From assembly GCA_946902985.2 (NCBI GenBank), contig OX336392.1:19628716-19692715 (forward strand): DNA of 64,000 nucleotides. Direction: 5' to 3'. Within the stretch, counting starts at the first letter, position 1. The number at the start of each line of letters is the position of its first letter. Both the position numbers and the translations under genes were made by a program. Below are positions 24,481 to 37,577 of the stretch, in pieces. Source of the stretch: Meconema thalassinum (taxonomy: Eukaryota > Arthropoda > Insecta > Orthoptera > Tettigoniidae). The notes under the pieces were generated by a model. It saw only the letters and a program-made list of their open reading frames with translations, was not told the origin of the DNA and ran no database searches.

Positions 24481-25230
24481 TCAAAATTGAAAATAGGCTA
24501 AAAATAGTCATATGAAATAATCTTCTGTCTGCATGTGTGTGTATGTGTTCCGTGCCCCTAATGAAATCTAAACAAATGGAGCGATTTCAATGAAACTTGG
24601 TAAAGTCGTAGTACTATTTAGTCCGACCCCGACCGTGGCCTTCAAATTTTATTACGTCTCACCAATCCAACATGGCAGCTGAGCGAAATATTTCACTGGC
24701 ATTCTATATCTCCGAAACTATTACTGATATCACCCAGAAATTTTGTACTATAAGTTCACCTATGTGACTTTCAAAAACCTGTTAAGTACGAAACCAACAT
24801 GAAACATTTAAATAGACGTTTCTCGCGATTTGACCATCAGAGCGCAGCGAGACTTAGGACAGCAAATGTTTATACACATTGCAATGCACTGGCATCTAAT
24901 TTAGTTCAATTGTTTACATAACCGCAAGAAGGCGGCTGTGGAAAATTTTAAAATTACTTTTCTTTTTCTTGTGTCCTAATCATGCGATCGAAGTCAACCC
25001 TTGAATAATGATCCTACGCAAAAATAGTTATCTAATAGTACATAACTCTATGGCCTACATATACAAAAATCCAACATGGCAACCATCCGAAATATTAAGA
25101 TGGTTCTCAATATCTACGAATCTATTACAGCAATCAAACGGAAATTTTGTATGTTGAGAGAGGCAATTAACATAAGTAGGATATTGAAAATAGGCTATAT
25201 AGTTCTTCACGGAACTACTTGTTTAATCTT
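24481..25230 (+). mobile_element. Family A repeat copy 4
   Basis: The head GAAAATAGGCTAAAAATAG follows directly on the head of copy 3, the two halves forming a hairpin. Two internal units include a shortened one at ~24780. The tail GGCTATATAGTTCTTCACGG ends with hairpin TAGTTCTTCACGGAACTA and CTTGTTT. Confidence 0.75.
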
Positions 25231-25446
25231 TCATTTAGAGTTGCGTGTTATGAGGTATTTCATAAACATCTCTGTGCATAACAATTCTAGAAAATCACAA
25301 AAATAAATATATGGTAGCCTAATATTTCAGTTGATTTACATTCCCTTCACATTTGATTTGCTTTCTGATTTCCTATCATTTCTAATATATTTTGAAATTT
25401 GAAAGTATTTTAAAATTCTATAGGCATGGTCTTTTTACAGTTCATT

Positions 25447-25447
25447 A

Positions 25448-25489
<42 letters not shown>
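25447..25489. repeat. (ATT)n microsatellite
   Basis: About 14 uninterrupted ATT units. A shorter run is at ~26980-27003. Confidence 0.95.
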
Positions 25490-26172
25490 CGCTGTAATGC
25501 CTACCAGTGCTCTCGGGGGCTTGTGTCTATGAGCTTGGTGCTTGGCATGTTTCATTGTACACAATCAAAGTGATACAGTCATTGTGAATGTAAATATATT
25601 TGGTAGAAAGGATTTGTGCATGACACTAATAGAAAAAAAAAAGAATTCTAAACGTTTCTCTTCCTGCTGTTGTGATTTAAATATTTCATACACAAGTGAC
25701 TGTACAATCAAATCTTTGGGACTTTCACGGTTATTATTCACAGTTTCGAATTTACAAACGATGATCAATTCTTGCAATACGTTTTTAATGAGAAGTATTT
25801 TACAATGGAAATTATGTTTTAAATCATTTAAATGTGGTTGGTTGGTTCCTCAGTTTAGGGGCTGCGATAACGCGGTCATGTAGCCCCGTGTACTTTGGGT
25901 GTGTGTAGAATCTGTCTGATAACCGGTGTTATTTGGGATGGCTGTATTAGTGTGTGTTATCTGTTTTGATTCAAGTAAGGAATCAAATTCCTTCGCAGAT
26001 TACATACAAAGACCTCGTTATATCTCTACAGCGCCTTTACACCAATGCATTCTGTTCATAATAGAGAAAATAGATACACAAAATTAACACTCCAGACTCC
26101 TTTACACCAAACCATGAATTTCAATAAATGTTTTGTTTGCACCACCTCACGCCTCTTCAACTCCTTCGATAT

Positions 26173-26738
26173 ATACAGGGCGATTCTTATTAACGTTTAC
26201 AACTCTCTGTAGTGACGTAGAAGGCATTGAGACGAATAATTTGATATAGGACACTTAGGGTCGCAAGTGTTCGGAAATACCTTAAAAGTGAAGCACAACT
26301 GTTAAATATATGACGTCATCAGGTGACGGCTACGCTCGAGAGGTCAGGTCCGTGCTCTGTTACGCACACCAAAGCAAACGTTGAATATCATATCACTCTG
26401 GTTCCGAGTCTGCGTTTGCGACTTGGGCGCGTGGGGTTCGATGTTCAAATCTGGGGCCTATCCATCAGATTTCTATGTTCGCTCTCTTCTCCTTTCAAGT
26501 GGAAGCAGGACACGGAACCGGAGTGATATGATATTCAACGTTTGCTTTGGTGTGCGTAAGACAGCACGGGCCAGACCGCTCGAGCTGAGCCGTCACCTGA
26601 TGACATCATATATTCAACAGTTGTGGTTCACTTTTAAGGTATTTCCGGACACTTGCGACCCTAAGTGTCCTATATCAAATTACTTGTCTCAAAGTCATCT
26701 ATGTCGCTACAGAGCGTCAATGAGAATCACCCAGTATA
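26173..26738. mobile_element. Long-TIR foldback MITE (~565 bp)
   Basis: The arms of ~230 bp pair almost along their full length: ACAGGGCGATTCTTATTAACG with its partner ending AATGAGAATCACCCAGTATA, then TTTGATATAGGACACTTAGG with CCTAAGTGTCCTATATCAAA, and CACACCAAAGCAAACGTTGA with TCAACGTTTGCTTTGGTGTG. TATA flanks both ends. The ~100-bp loop contains a GGGGTTCGATGTTCAAATC stretch. The 146-aa and 67-aa frames inside are by-products of the repeat. Confidence 0.9.
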
Positions 26739-27158
26739 AGTTCCTCTACATTGCAAGCACTGCAGCTCTCAAAAGACGTCTTTCATCCTGCTTCTTGGAG
26801 AAGTATACCTGTCACGTTTGATTACTGTATTATGTTAAAATACTATTATTAGTTCAGTTATAACATGAGGACAAAAGCTGACAACCTGCCTACCTCAATA
26901 GCTTTTATTGTACATGGTGTTTCTTTTTCAGGTTGATACTGTGTCTGTATGCACTCTTTTGTAAATAATTTTTCCATTGTTATTATTATTATTATTATTA
27001 TTGTATTATTACTGTCTTTTTGTTACTATAATTGTTATACTATTATTATTATTTATATTGTGAATGTTAGTGAAATGTTTTATTTTTAGAGGCCCTAATC
27101 TTATTTTATGTAGGGCGGCACTGTCAAGAAGCTCTTAAGCTCCAAGTGTAGCCATGTT

Positions 27159-27652
27159 TTTTTTTTTTTTAGTCGTTTACCCTCCAGGTTGGTGGAACCC
27201 ACGGACGCAGCGTGGGAACTCACCACTACCGCCTCTACGGGCAGTGTCCTAGAGCTGGGAACAGCGAATCGGAAGGGATACAACTGGTGAGGTGGGACTG
27301 GCACCTCGCCCAGGTGGCCACACCTGCAAAGCGAACAGGGGCCTCATGAGGGAAGGTAATGGATGGTTAGGATGGATAGACAAGGAAGAGGGAAGGAGGC
27401 GGCCGTGGCCTTGAAGAAGGTACCATCCCGGCATTTGCCCGAAGACGAAGTGGGAAACCACGGAAAACCACTTCGAGGATGGCTGAGGGGGAATCGAACC
27501 CCCTCTACTCATTTGGGCCACCCGAGGCTGAGTAGACCCCGTTCCAGTCCTCATACTACTTTTCAAATTTCGTGGCAGAGCCGGGAATCGAACCCAGGAC
27601 CTCCGGGGCGGCAGCTAACCATGCTGACCGCTACGCTACGGAGGCGACGCCG
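27159..27652 (-). mobile_element. tRNA-derived SINE copy
   Basis: On the minus strand it starts CGCCTCCGTAGCGTAGCGGT (A box) with GGGTTCGATTCCCGG (B box) ~50 bp later. The body contains CACTTCG, AAATGCCGGGATGGTACCTT and CCACGGCCGCCTCC, and it ends in a run of A (T-run at 27157-27172). A body-only fragment of the same family is at 28740-28850, and a decayed copy lies in each palindrome arm. Confidence 0.8.
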
Positions 27653-27939
27653 TGGAAATTAATAAATCAAATCGATTCAAAATAGTCCAAGACCGTTATC
27701 TTCCAGCTCAGTTCAATCAATTAATTGATAATTTTTCAGTTTGCCAACACGTATTTATGCCCAATCATATTGGGTGCGAAAGAGAAGACTCTTCCTGAAG
27801 TTTCGTTTGCTTGTGGTTATTATTTACACAGATAAGGGGGGATAATACGAGGGTTGATCAGAAACTAAGGTTACAAAACCTGTAGTGGAACGTGTGCATT
27901 TTATTTCGTACAGCCAATATAGCCAACTGTTAGTACATG

Positions 27940-28710
27940 CGTTAGGTTATTATTGCTTATTTTCATTTATGACATCAATTTTGTCCGTGTGTCTGTGTGT
28001 GTGATGGTGTGTGTGAGATAGTGTGTCCCTGCAATAACTTCTAAACGGCTGAAACGATTTCAACGAAACTCGGTGAGGTCATAGCACCATTTTAGTCGAC
28101 CCCGACCGTGCCCTTCAAATTTTATTACGCCTCACCAATCCAAAATGGCGCCTGTGCGAAATATTTCACTGGCATTCTATATCTCCAAAACTATTACTGA
28201 TATTACCCTGACATTTTGCACTACTAGAATTTCATCTATGTAACTGAAATCCTGTAAAGTACAAAATGAACATGGTGGCCAAGCGAAGGTGACCCACTTT
28301 AATACACTTTTCTCGCGATTTAACCATCTGAACGCAGTGAAATATGGTACAGTAAATGTTTATACACATTGTAATGCACCGCCATCTAATTCAGTTCAAT
28401 TGTTTACTTAATCTCAAAATGGTGGCTGTGCAAAATTTTAAAATTCAATTTTTATTTCTTGTATCCTAATCATGCGATTGATGTTTCAATACAACACGTA
28501 CACAATAACCTTCAGGTAATAGTACATAACTGTAAAACCTCTATAGAAATCCAACATGGTGACCATCCGAAATATTTAGATGGTTCTCAATATCTACGAA
28601 TCGATTACAGAAATCAAACTGAAAATTTGTATGTTGATAGAGGCAATTAACATAAGTAGGATATATGAAAATAGGCTGTATAGTTCTTCACGGTACTATT
28701 TGTTTGACAT
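27940..28710 (+). mobile_element. Family A repeat copy 5
   Basis: The head is GT-rich with CTAAACGGCTGAAACGATTT. Two internal units have ATGGCGCCTGTGCG and ATGGTGGC variants. The tail TAGTTCTTCACGGTACTA has one stem mismatch. SINE body sequence follows directly at 28740-28850. Confidence 0.75.
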
Positions 28711-28989
28711 AATCTCCTTATACTTAGAGGAGGCGGGTTCTTTTCCTACATCAGCCATCCTGGATGTGGTTTTCCGTGGTTTCCCACTTCCACTCCTGGT
28801 AAATGCCGGGATGGTACCTAACTTAAGGCCACGGCCGCTTCCTAAGCAAATCATACGTCAATTATATATACACACTAGTGCAGACATCACACTAACGCAG
28901 ATTATGAGACATGTGCTACACACACTCTAGTACACGGGACTATTTGACCACGATGTCGCAAAGCCCCTAAAGAATCAGCAACAACAACA

Positions 28990-31900
28990 ACAACAACGAT
29001 TATTATTTGCACAGAAAACGAGGGAAGGATGTTACAAAGATAGAAATGTTTCGTTTGTTAAGGAAACATCATCGGGTCCTAATTGAATCGTTCGTATACA
29101 AAACAACAATATACCATCCTTGTAAACCCTCATTGTTATATTCAAATAATGATCACATGTTAGATATTTCAGGTTGAGACTTATATTTTCCACCTAATAT
29201 ATAATTGGGCATAAATCCGTGTTGACCAACTGAAAGTTATCAATTAATTGTTAATTAGGCAACACTGTAATGCGCCCGTTGACGCATGTTTGCACAGCTA
29301 ACAAAGACCAAGATCCATGTTGATGAATAACTGAACATACCCTGCGATCGGCGGGAAGAAGCTGAAGTAATATGGCTTATGATTACATTTTTATGCACTT
29401 TAGACATTCCATAAATCAAAAATAATTTAATTAACGTAATTCTGCTTATTTAAAATACGGTATACAACGCTGATGAGCGAAACCGTCAATTTACGCGACT
29501 AACTCATGTCCTGAGTGAACGCCGTATTTTGTGAAGACAGTACTTACTTGTCGTTTGTAGAAGCAACACCTATGGGTATGCGAAGCACGAGTAAGGACAC
29601 GTTCCGTGAACGGAATCCATGTGCTATGGAAAAATCCGAGTATTGTATTTGTCGTATGGACAGCCATCAGGGCATTAACTAATAATCTATTAATTGTAGA
29701 CAATTAGTAACATTTGATCAGTGAAATATTTTTTATTCACGAAGTGAAAATTAAGGAAGCGTGCTACGCAAACTTTAAGACCACATGGTCGCATCCAAGT
29801 GTATTATAAAAACTGTGAATTGATAAACTGTGAAAATCCAGAAGAATATTTTTATGTTTTGCCGGATGGGCAGTGATTTTGATTTATATTTTGTGTAAAT
29901 ATTAGTGAAAGTTGCGAGTGAACATCGCACAAGCGATAATTTAACGCCAGTGGCGGAGTGAAAAAATGGGCAATTTATTACCGCACCTTAGCATCAGTGA
30001 GTGCAAGTTTTCTTTAAACATGTGTAATATTATCACCAACGGCAACATTATGATCCTACTGAAACATCAAATCTTGGAATATAACCCCTACCACGCAATG
30101 CAAATGGATAACTAAATCATGAGTGGGGAATTGGCAGCGGAAGGTGACCGGAAACAATGAGGAAATGGTTTAAGACCATAAAGGAGACCGCTTACAACAT
30201 CTCATGGCGGGTCTCGAACCGACGGTCGCTGCTTCTGTAAGTCAGATCATGTATCAGTAGCGTAATTGTAATGAGTTGGAAACAGTATATTTAATTTTAG
30301 TATGGTTTCATTTTACAGTGCACAACGCAGGTAGCTATCCTAAGAACACGTGTGGAAAGTTACAGTTTTGTTAAAAATGTATAAACGCCAGGAAGGCAGT
30401 ATTTCTCAATGCCTATTTCGTATCATTTCAAATCAGTTATTATCAACTTTTATTTTGTCAAGCTGATGATAAAGAAACTAGTTTTGGCAGATTTTAAAAT
30501 AAGGCCAAGGTTACATGTACACGCCAAACCACTACACAGCACACTAGATCTTAGGCAGTGCATCATTATTTGTTTAGAAGGCTGTGAAATTCCTAGTATT
30601 ATAAGCGGAATGCAGAGTTCCGTTATTCACATTTGTTTTGCCAGATCAATACTTGAAAACAGGTTTATTTCTTTACGAGAAGCCAGACAGGCAATGAGTG
30701 CAACAGTATTTTGTAACCAGAGAACATAGGTTCGACCTCAATCAGGGAAGAGGCAATTTAATGAATGCACAATCTCACACTTTAGCTTGTATCGGAAGCC
30801 TTCATGTTAATTCATAGAGTTGTTAGAATGTGTTTTCTACACACATAACCTTTATGACCAGTACTTAAAACGTGTATAATTCAGGGATCCACACTTATTG
30901 TAATTAACATTACTATGGTATTAGTGAAGTGGGTCGTGATGGTGGATTAATACCTCCGACATGTTATTGTGGTTATTCAGATGGTAACGGGCTACTGCAG
31001 TCGTACCTAACCGATGGCGCCAGGATTGATGAATCCGTAATTGTAAGAGTGAGACACAGGGTGTCTAATAATAATGATGAAGTATTGGTGGAGACACAGG
31101 GTATCTAATAATAATAATAATAATAATGAAGTATTGGTGGAGACACAGGGTGTCTATTAAACTATTAAGTTATTATGCATTAGTTGGATACACACGTTAC
31201 CTGAGTACACTGAACGCTATTTAAAGGTCCATAAACTGAACACCTATACTGTGAGGATAAAATAATTGTGTGAAGCTTTTATAATCAAAGATAGGATATT
31301 GTGAAAATAAACTAATCTCATAATTCCCCCTGACCTTAAATAATGATAATAAATACTAAAAATAAACACCACTAAAAGTAAAATATTTTCTGGACCAAAT
31401 GTTCGACACTTAGTTATTGTTAAGTTATTTTAGATACATTTTGATACATTTTTACATGAATAGTCGACAACCAATTGGTGATGTGATAACTGTAGCACAC
31501 ACATCAGATTGGTAGCATAATGAGTCGATGTAATTGTTTAATTACTATCGCATTTGCAGGCTTTCCTATTTTTTCTACTTTCTTATCATTTTGAAACTAT
31601 GACCATTTGTTACAAACAGTAACAAACCGAGTACGCAGGCAGTGCCAATTGCACGACAATAGGAGTGCTGAATTATTGTATGCATTTGTGTTGTACTAGC
31701 ATAGCCTATTTTTAATCAGCAACGTTGTGCACATAGCTTGATTCTCTTTGTAATAAACGCGTCTCTTTTATTAATTAATGATATTTAGGACTAGCTAAAC
31801 ACTTAATCTAAAGATAAATGTTAGAGATGGCACCATCATAGCATAGGAAAAATTTTCCCCTTGCTATTAAATGTAAATGTTTCTAGTATTTGTAAACAAG

Positions 31901-32710
31901 TACATGTCTTTCTTTACAGTAGATTATTTGATGTTTGATCCTCTCGTAGTTATTTTCGATGTAATTGCCTAGGGCTGATCTTACGTGCCATTCTCTTATC
32001 TTGTTCGTTCTTAGTCGGATTTTGTATTAGGACCATGAGAGTAATTTAGATCTTGATTAGGACTTTTTTATATTTTCTTTCAGGGCAGATTATCGGCCTA
32101 GCCGTTTGCAACTCTCATGCTAGGCTAGGGATCTATTCAGAATAAAATTTATTCGTGATTTTAACATAAGACTGACCTCTCTTTTCTTGTTTAGTTTTGT
32201 TATCGATGCATTCCTCTGAGCTGGTTAAGAATCGAACCTCACCAATTCCCGATACCCCCGAGTGCAGAATTTTGTGCAACACCAGCCTATGAATGTGTCG
32301 TCCCCCATACTTGTGTGTTAACTGGAAGAGGGTCTCGGAAGGGTCATTTGAAACCGGTGGCTCCCCGAAACCTTCGGCCAGCGGGTACAGTAAATTAGCT
32401 TCAAAACTTTCTTTACGATTTCATTTTATTTCCCATAAGCCCATACCATGTGGTTGGTGTCAAGAAGGTAATTCAATCGTAATAAAATATATTGCCACTT
32501 CAAAACTCATGTCGCGTCATATCTGACGTCGTAGAAACCGGACTAACAACGGGTAGGATTGCAACTATCTTCCTCCTACCACGAGGAATAATATGTTAAA
32601 TTAATTGTTACACTAACTAGACCAATATACTTCTAGGAACATGCGTTATGTTGCCAAAGTTATCTTCAATTATTCAACTATTAAACTAAGTCAAGTTAAC
32701 ATTGTTTACA
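28990..32710. other. Largely unassigned, AT-rich
   Basis: The longest stretch without a clear repeat. It holds the short triplication at 31048-31160 and a possible first-exon signal at ~29966-29995 (ATG in a good context followed by GTGAGT), plus a region at ~32210-32480 with CCCCGAAACCTTCGGCCAGC. No supported gene. Confidence 0.4.
31048..31160. repeat. Short triplication with (AAT)n
   Basis: GAGACACAGGGT(G/A)TCTAATAATAAT and GAAGTATTGGTG recur three times over ~110 bp with variable AAT length. Confidence 0.85.
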
Positions 32711-35700
32711 AGGTGTCTGAAAACAATTTGTGGAAATCGTTGGGTATATTTTTTCCAATAAATTAAATGTCATTAATATTTTTTGTAAACCATTTATCTA
32801 ATCGCTAGTGGTAACTTCTTTGTATCTCTTACATCCTATAACATATTCCACTGATATCGTAACAAAACTGCATGGGGTATGCATAAATGATCACACACTT
32901 TTTACTGCTGAACGAAGTGCAGACATGGGAATTAGGAAGTTTACATGGCGTGACTCGAGACATGTAGGAGAGGTGAGGAACATACGGGGCATCGGGTGGA
33001 GAAATTCAATGCACCATTTGCTGTACGTGTCCTTGTGTTACAACACTTGACCATGCTGGCCTGTGATACGCCACCATTACAAGAAAGGTAGCAAGTAAGC
33101 GAGTGACACTCCAGTGTCCCCCGTTATCTCCAACCAAGACGGGGCATTGGGAGGAGAAATTCAAAGCAGCATTTGCTGTACGTCTCCTTGTGTTACAACA
33201 CTTGACCATGCTGGCCTGTGATACGCCACCATTACAAGAAAGGTAGCAAGTAAGCGAGTGACACTCCAGTGTCCCCCGTTATCTCCAACCAAGACGGGGC
33301 ATTGGGAGGAGAAATTCAAAGCAGCATTTGCCGTACGTGTCCTTGTGTTACAACACTTGACCATGCTGGCCTGTGATACGCCACCATTACAAGAAAGGTA
33401 GCAAGTAAGCGAGCGACACTCCAGTGTCCCCTTCAACTCCGATCAAGACGGGGCATTGGGAGGAGAAATTCAAAGCAGCATTTGCCGTACGGGTCCTTGT
33501 GTTACAACACTTGACCATGCTGGCCTGTGATACGCCACCATTACAAGAAAGGTAGCAAGTAAGCGAGCGACACACCAGTGTCCCCCGTTATCTCCAACCA
33601 AGACGGGGCATTGGGAGGAGAAATTCAAAGCAGCATTTGCTGTACGTGTCCTTGTGTTACAACACTTGACCATGCTGGCCTGTGATACGCCACCATTACA
33701 AGAAAGGTAGCAAGTAAGCGAGCGACACTCCAGTGTCCCCCGTTATCTCCAACCAAGACGGGGCATTGGGAGGAGAAATTCAAAGCAGCATTTGCTGTAC
33801 GTCTCCTTGTGTTACAACACTTGACCATGCTGGCCTGTGATACGCCACCATTACAAGAAAGGTAGCAAGTAAGAGAGCGACACTCCAGTGTCCCCCGTTA
33901 TCTCCAACCAAGACGGGGCATTGGGAGGAGAAATTCAAAGCAGCATTTGCCGTACGTGTCCTTGTGTTACAACACTTGACCATGCTGGCCTGTGATACAC
34001 CACCATTACAAGACAGGTAGCAAGTAAGCGAGCGACACTCCAGTGTCCCCCGTTATCTCCAACCAAGTCGGGGCATTGGGAGGAGAAATTCAAAGCAGCA
34101 TTTGCCGTACGGGTCCTTGTGTTACAACACTTGACCATGCTGGCCTGTGATACGCCACCATTACAAGAAAGGTAGCAAGTAAGCGAGCGACACTCCAGTG
34201 TCCCCCGTTATCTCCAACCAAGACGGGGTATTGGGAGGAGAAATTCAAAGCAGCATTTGCTGTACGTCTCCTTGTGTTACAACACTTGACCATGCTGGCC
34301 TGTGATACGCCACCATTACAAGACAGGTAGCAAGTAAGCGAGCGACACTCCAGTGTCCCCTGTTATCTCCAACCAAGACGGGGCATTGGGAGGAGAAATT
34401 CAAAGCAGCATTTGCTGTACGTCTCCTTGTGTTACAACACTTGACCATGCTGGCCTGTGATACGCCACCATTACAAGAAAGGTAGCAAGTAAGCGAGCGA
34501 CACTCCAGTGTCCCCCGTTATCTCCAACCAAGACGGGGCATTGGGAGGAGAAATTCAAAGCAGCATTTGCTGTACGTGTCCTTGTGTTACAACACTTGAC
34601 CATGCTGGCCTGTGATACGCCACCATTACAAGAAAGGTAGCAAGTAAGCGAGAGACACTCCAGTGTCCCCCGTTATCTCCAACCAAGATGGGGCATTGGG
34701 AGGAGAAATTCAAAGCAGCATTTGCCGTACGTGTCCTTGTGTTACAACACTTGACCATGCTGGCCTGTGATACGCCACCATTACAAGACAGGTAGCAAGT
34801 AAGCGAGCGACACACCAGTGTCCCCCGTTATCTCCGACCAAGACGGGGCATTGGGAGGAGAAATTCAAAGCAGCATTTGCTGTACGTGTCCTTGTGTTAC
34901 AACACTAGACAGTGCTGGCCTGTGATACGCCACCATTACAAGAAAGGTAGCAAGTAAGCGAGCGACACTCCAGTGTCCCCCGTCAACTCCGACCAAGACG
35001 GGGCATTGGGAGGAGAAATTCAAAGCAGCATTTGCTGTACGGGTCCTTGTGTTACAACACTAGACCAGGCCAGTGATACGCCACCATTACAAGAAAGGTA
35101 GCAAGTAAGCGAGCGACACTCCAGTGTCCCCTGTTATCTCCAACCAAGACGGGGCATTGGGAGGAGAAATTCAAAGCAGCATTTGCTGTACGTCTCCTTG
35201 TGTTACAACACTTGACCATGCTGGCCTGTGATACGCCACCATTACAAGACAGGTAGCAAGTAAGCGAGTGACACTCCAGTGTCCCCCGTTATCTCCAACC
35301 AAGACGGGGCATTGGGAGGAGAAATTCAAAGCAGCATTTGCTGTACGTCTCCTTGTGTTACAACACTTGACCATGCTGGCCTGTGATACGCCACCATTAC
35401 AAGACAGGTAGCAAGTAAGCGAGCGACACTCCAGTGTCCCCCGTTATCTCCAACCAAGACGGGGCATTGGGAGGAGAAATTCAAAGCAGCATTTGCTGTA
35501 CGTCTCGTTGTGTTACAACACTTGACCATGCTGGCCTGTGATACGCCACCATTACAAGAAAGGTAGCAAGTAAGCGAGCGACACTCCAGTGTCCCCCGTT
35601 ATCTCCAACCAAGACGGGGCATTGGGAGGAGAAATTCAAAGCAGCATTTGCTGTACGTGTCCTTGTGTTACAACACTTGACCATGCTGGCCTGTGATACG

Positions 35701-36465
35701 CCACCATTACAAGACAGGTAGCAAGTAAGCGAGCGACACTCCAGTGTCCCCCGTTATCTCCAACCAAGACGGGGCATTGGGAGGAGAAATTCAAAGCAGC
35801 ATTTGCTGTACGTGTCCTTGTGTTACAACACTTGACCATGCTGGCCTGTGATACGCCACCATTACAAGAAAGGTAGCAAGTAAGCGAGCGACACTCCAGT
35901 GTCCCCCGTTATCTCCAACCAAGACGGGGCATTGGGAGGAGAATTTCAAAGCAGCATTTGCTGTACGTGTCCTTGTGTTACAACACTTGACCATGCTGGC
36001 CTGTGATACGCCACCATTACAAGAAAGGTAGCAAGTAAATGAGCGACACGCCAGTGTCCCCCGTTATCTCCAACCAAGACGGGGCATTGGGAGGAGAAAT
36101 TCAAAGCAGCATTTGCCGTACGTGTCCTTGTGTTACAACACTAGACAGTGCTGGCCTGTGATACGCCACCATTACAAGAAAGGTAGCAAGTAAGCGAGCG
36201 ACACTCCAGTGTCCCCCGTCAACTCCGATCAAGACGGGGCATTGGGAGGAGAAATTCAAAGCAGCATTTGCTGTACGTGTCCTTGTGTTACAACACTAGA
36301 TAATGCTGTGATACGCCACCTAACATCTGACGCGGAATTTTTGCACGAATCATTGTCGTTTACGTCTTTATTGGAAAACATAGATTAACTGCTGGAGATA
36401 GTTTCTTTTTGCTTTAAAGCGGTGTGACCTTTTACAATTTCCAACATATTATTTTCAGACACCCT
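32711..36465. mobile_element. Terminal-inverted-repeat element carrying a 155-bp satellite
   Basis: The left end reads AGGTGTCTGAAAACAAT. The right end, read in reverse complement, gives GGGTGTCTGAAAATAAT. Similarity continues inward (TGTGGAAATCG vs TGTTGGAAATTG, and TTTTTTCCAATAAA vs TGTTTTCCAATAAA). The ends are imperfect inverted repeats of about 100 bp framing a 3.75-kb unit. No transposase is present. TA dinucleotides lie close to both ends, but an exact target duplication is not clear. Confidence 0.65.
32985..36321. repeat. 155-bp satellite array (~21 copies)
   Basis: A 155-bp unit is repeated about 21 times with very few differences. Landmarks in each unit are ACAACACTTGACCATGCTGG, GATACGCCACCATTACAAGA and GGGCATTGGGAGGAGAAATT. 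One unit near 35060-35090 is short by a few bases, and the first and last units are most diverged, as expected for unequal exchange. Overlapping 67-aa minus-strand frames recur every 155 bp only because each unit is nearly identical; 155 is not divisible by 3, so no continuous protein exists. Confidence 0.97.
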
Positions 36466-37194
36466 GCATATCCAACAGGCTACCAAATTACACTGTTAAT
36501 GTACTCTATGATTGAATCTGATATTATTAAGTAATTACTAAAGAATCTGCGTGAAAATATTGAGCAATCTTAAATAATTTACATGAAACTTTAAGAGAAT
36601 TAGTATGTAATCTAATTTATCTAGCTGTAATATTTTGGAACTAAATCTAGCTTTAATATTTTGGAACTAAAATGTTACCGTACTTGATAATATTTAAGGC
36701 ACAATTAGATTAGAACTACTGTTGACAAATTGAATATTACATTTAGGTCACTGCGTATACAATTTGGTAACTACAGATAGCTGCAAACATTGATTCATGC
36801 AAGGCGAATGCAGTCTCTAAGCTACTGCACACAGAATGCACACCAGAGCAGCGTTCAATACCTGCAGAGCGGGCAATTTCACTATCTATGCGAAGGGAAC
36901 AATTATTAGGATAAGGTAGGTAAATTCCATTTCCATATTTCGGAAGAAGATTTGTTTAACTCATTTCAAGCGCTGAGTTGAAATATTTGTTGATATTCGG
37001 CACTTCTTTTTCTAAATTATTTAATTGTCTATATTTTTGAATTTTTAATATAAATCCAAATATTTTATTTACACTCACTATTACAAAATTTCTTATTTTT
37101 CTAACTGTATTTTGAAAATTTAATATGGAAGCCCAATATTATATTTTTATTTATTTACAATTAATATTACATTGTGAGGATATCCATTCTTATT
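36466..37194. other. Unassigned AT-rich sequence
   Basis: Contains a short duplicated phrase, (C/A)TAGCTTTAATATTTTGGAACTAAA / TAGCTGTAATATTTTGGAA, near 36620-36670. No gene is seen. Confidence 0.4.
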
Positions 37195-37514
37195 ATTAGC
37201 CAACTTTCGATTTTTGCAAAAAATGAAAGTAGACTTATGAGATCAACACAGGGCGAAAAATCGTGTGTCTGTCTGTGTGTGAGTGTGTGAGTGTGTGTAC
37301 TCTGAATGTCTGTCCCCCCCCCCCCCTAATCAATTCGAACACCGTGAACCCAAATTGTACGAAATTTAGTACAATGGTAGCGCTAGCAAAGGCCACCTCG
37401 GTGTCATGTTTTATATCGCCGCCATCTTGACGGAAAAATAATGGCGGCCCATCAAATGTTCAAAGCTTAAATCAAATTACGACTAACCTAATCATCCGAT
37501 CTCTACCAAATTTT
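37195..37514 (+). mobile_element. Family C repeat, head half (interrupted)
   Basis: Starts with a hairpin-type head (CTTTCGATTTTTG / CAAAAAATGAAAGTAG), then TAGACTTATGAGATC, a GT-rich stretch and a C-run. It continues with sequence containing GCCGCCATCTTGACGG and AAATCAAATTACGACTAACC. It stops at CTCTACCAAATTTT, exactly where copies at ~19235-19320 and ~19860-19930 (minus orientation) continue. The matching other half begins at 55153. Confidence 0.75.
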
Positions 37515-37577
37515 AATAACGTTTTATTGCGCACAAGTTGTGCAAAATTACAAATAACATGCAAGGAAAGATGCACT
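37515..37577 (-). other. LINE 3' UTR with polyadenylation signal
   Basis: About 60 bp lie between the LINE stop codon and the point where family C repeat sequence begins (37514). On the minus strand it contains AATAAA (37523-37528) just before the end. No long A tail is visible. This is a very short 3' UTR, and it fixes the lower boundary of the composite insertion. Confidence 0.7.

Noticed and set aside
26381..26821. 146-aa ORF
   Set aside because: Lies in the arm and loop of a foldback MITE; no recognisable domain.
33006..35994. Series of 67-aa minus-strand ORFs repeating every 155 bp
   Set aside because: They arise from a satellite whose period is not a multiple of three; each frame ends within the next unit, and there is no shared start context or continuous product.
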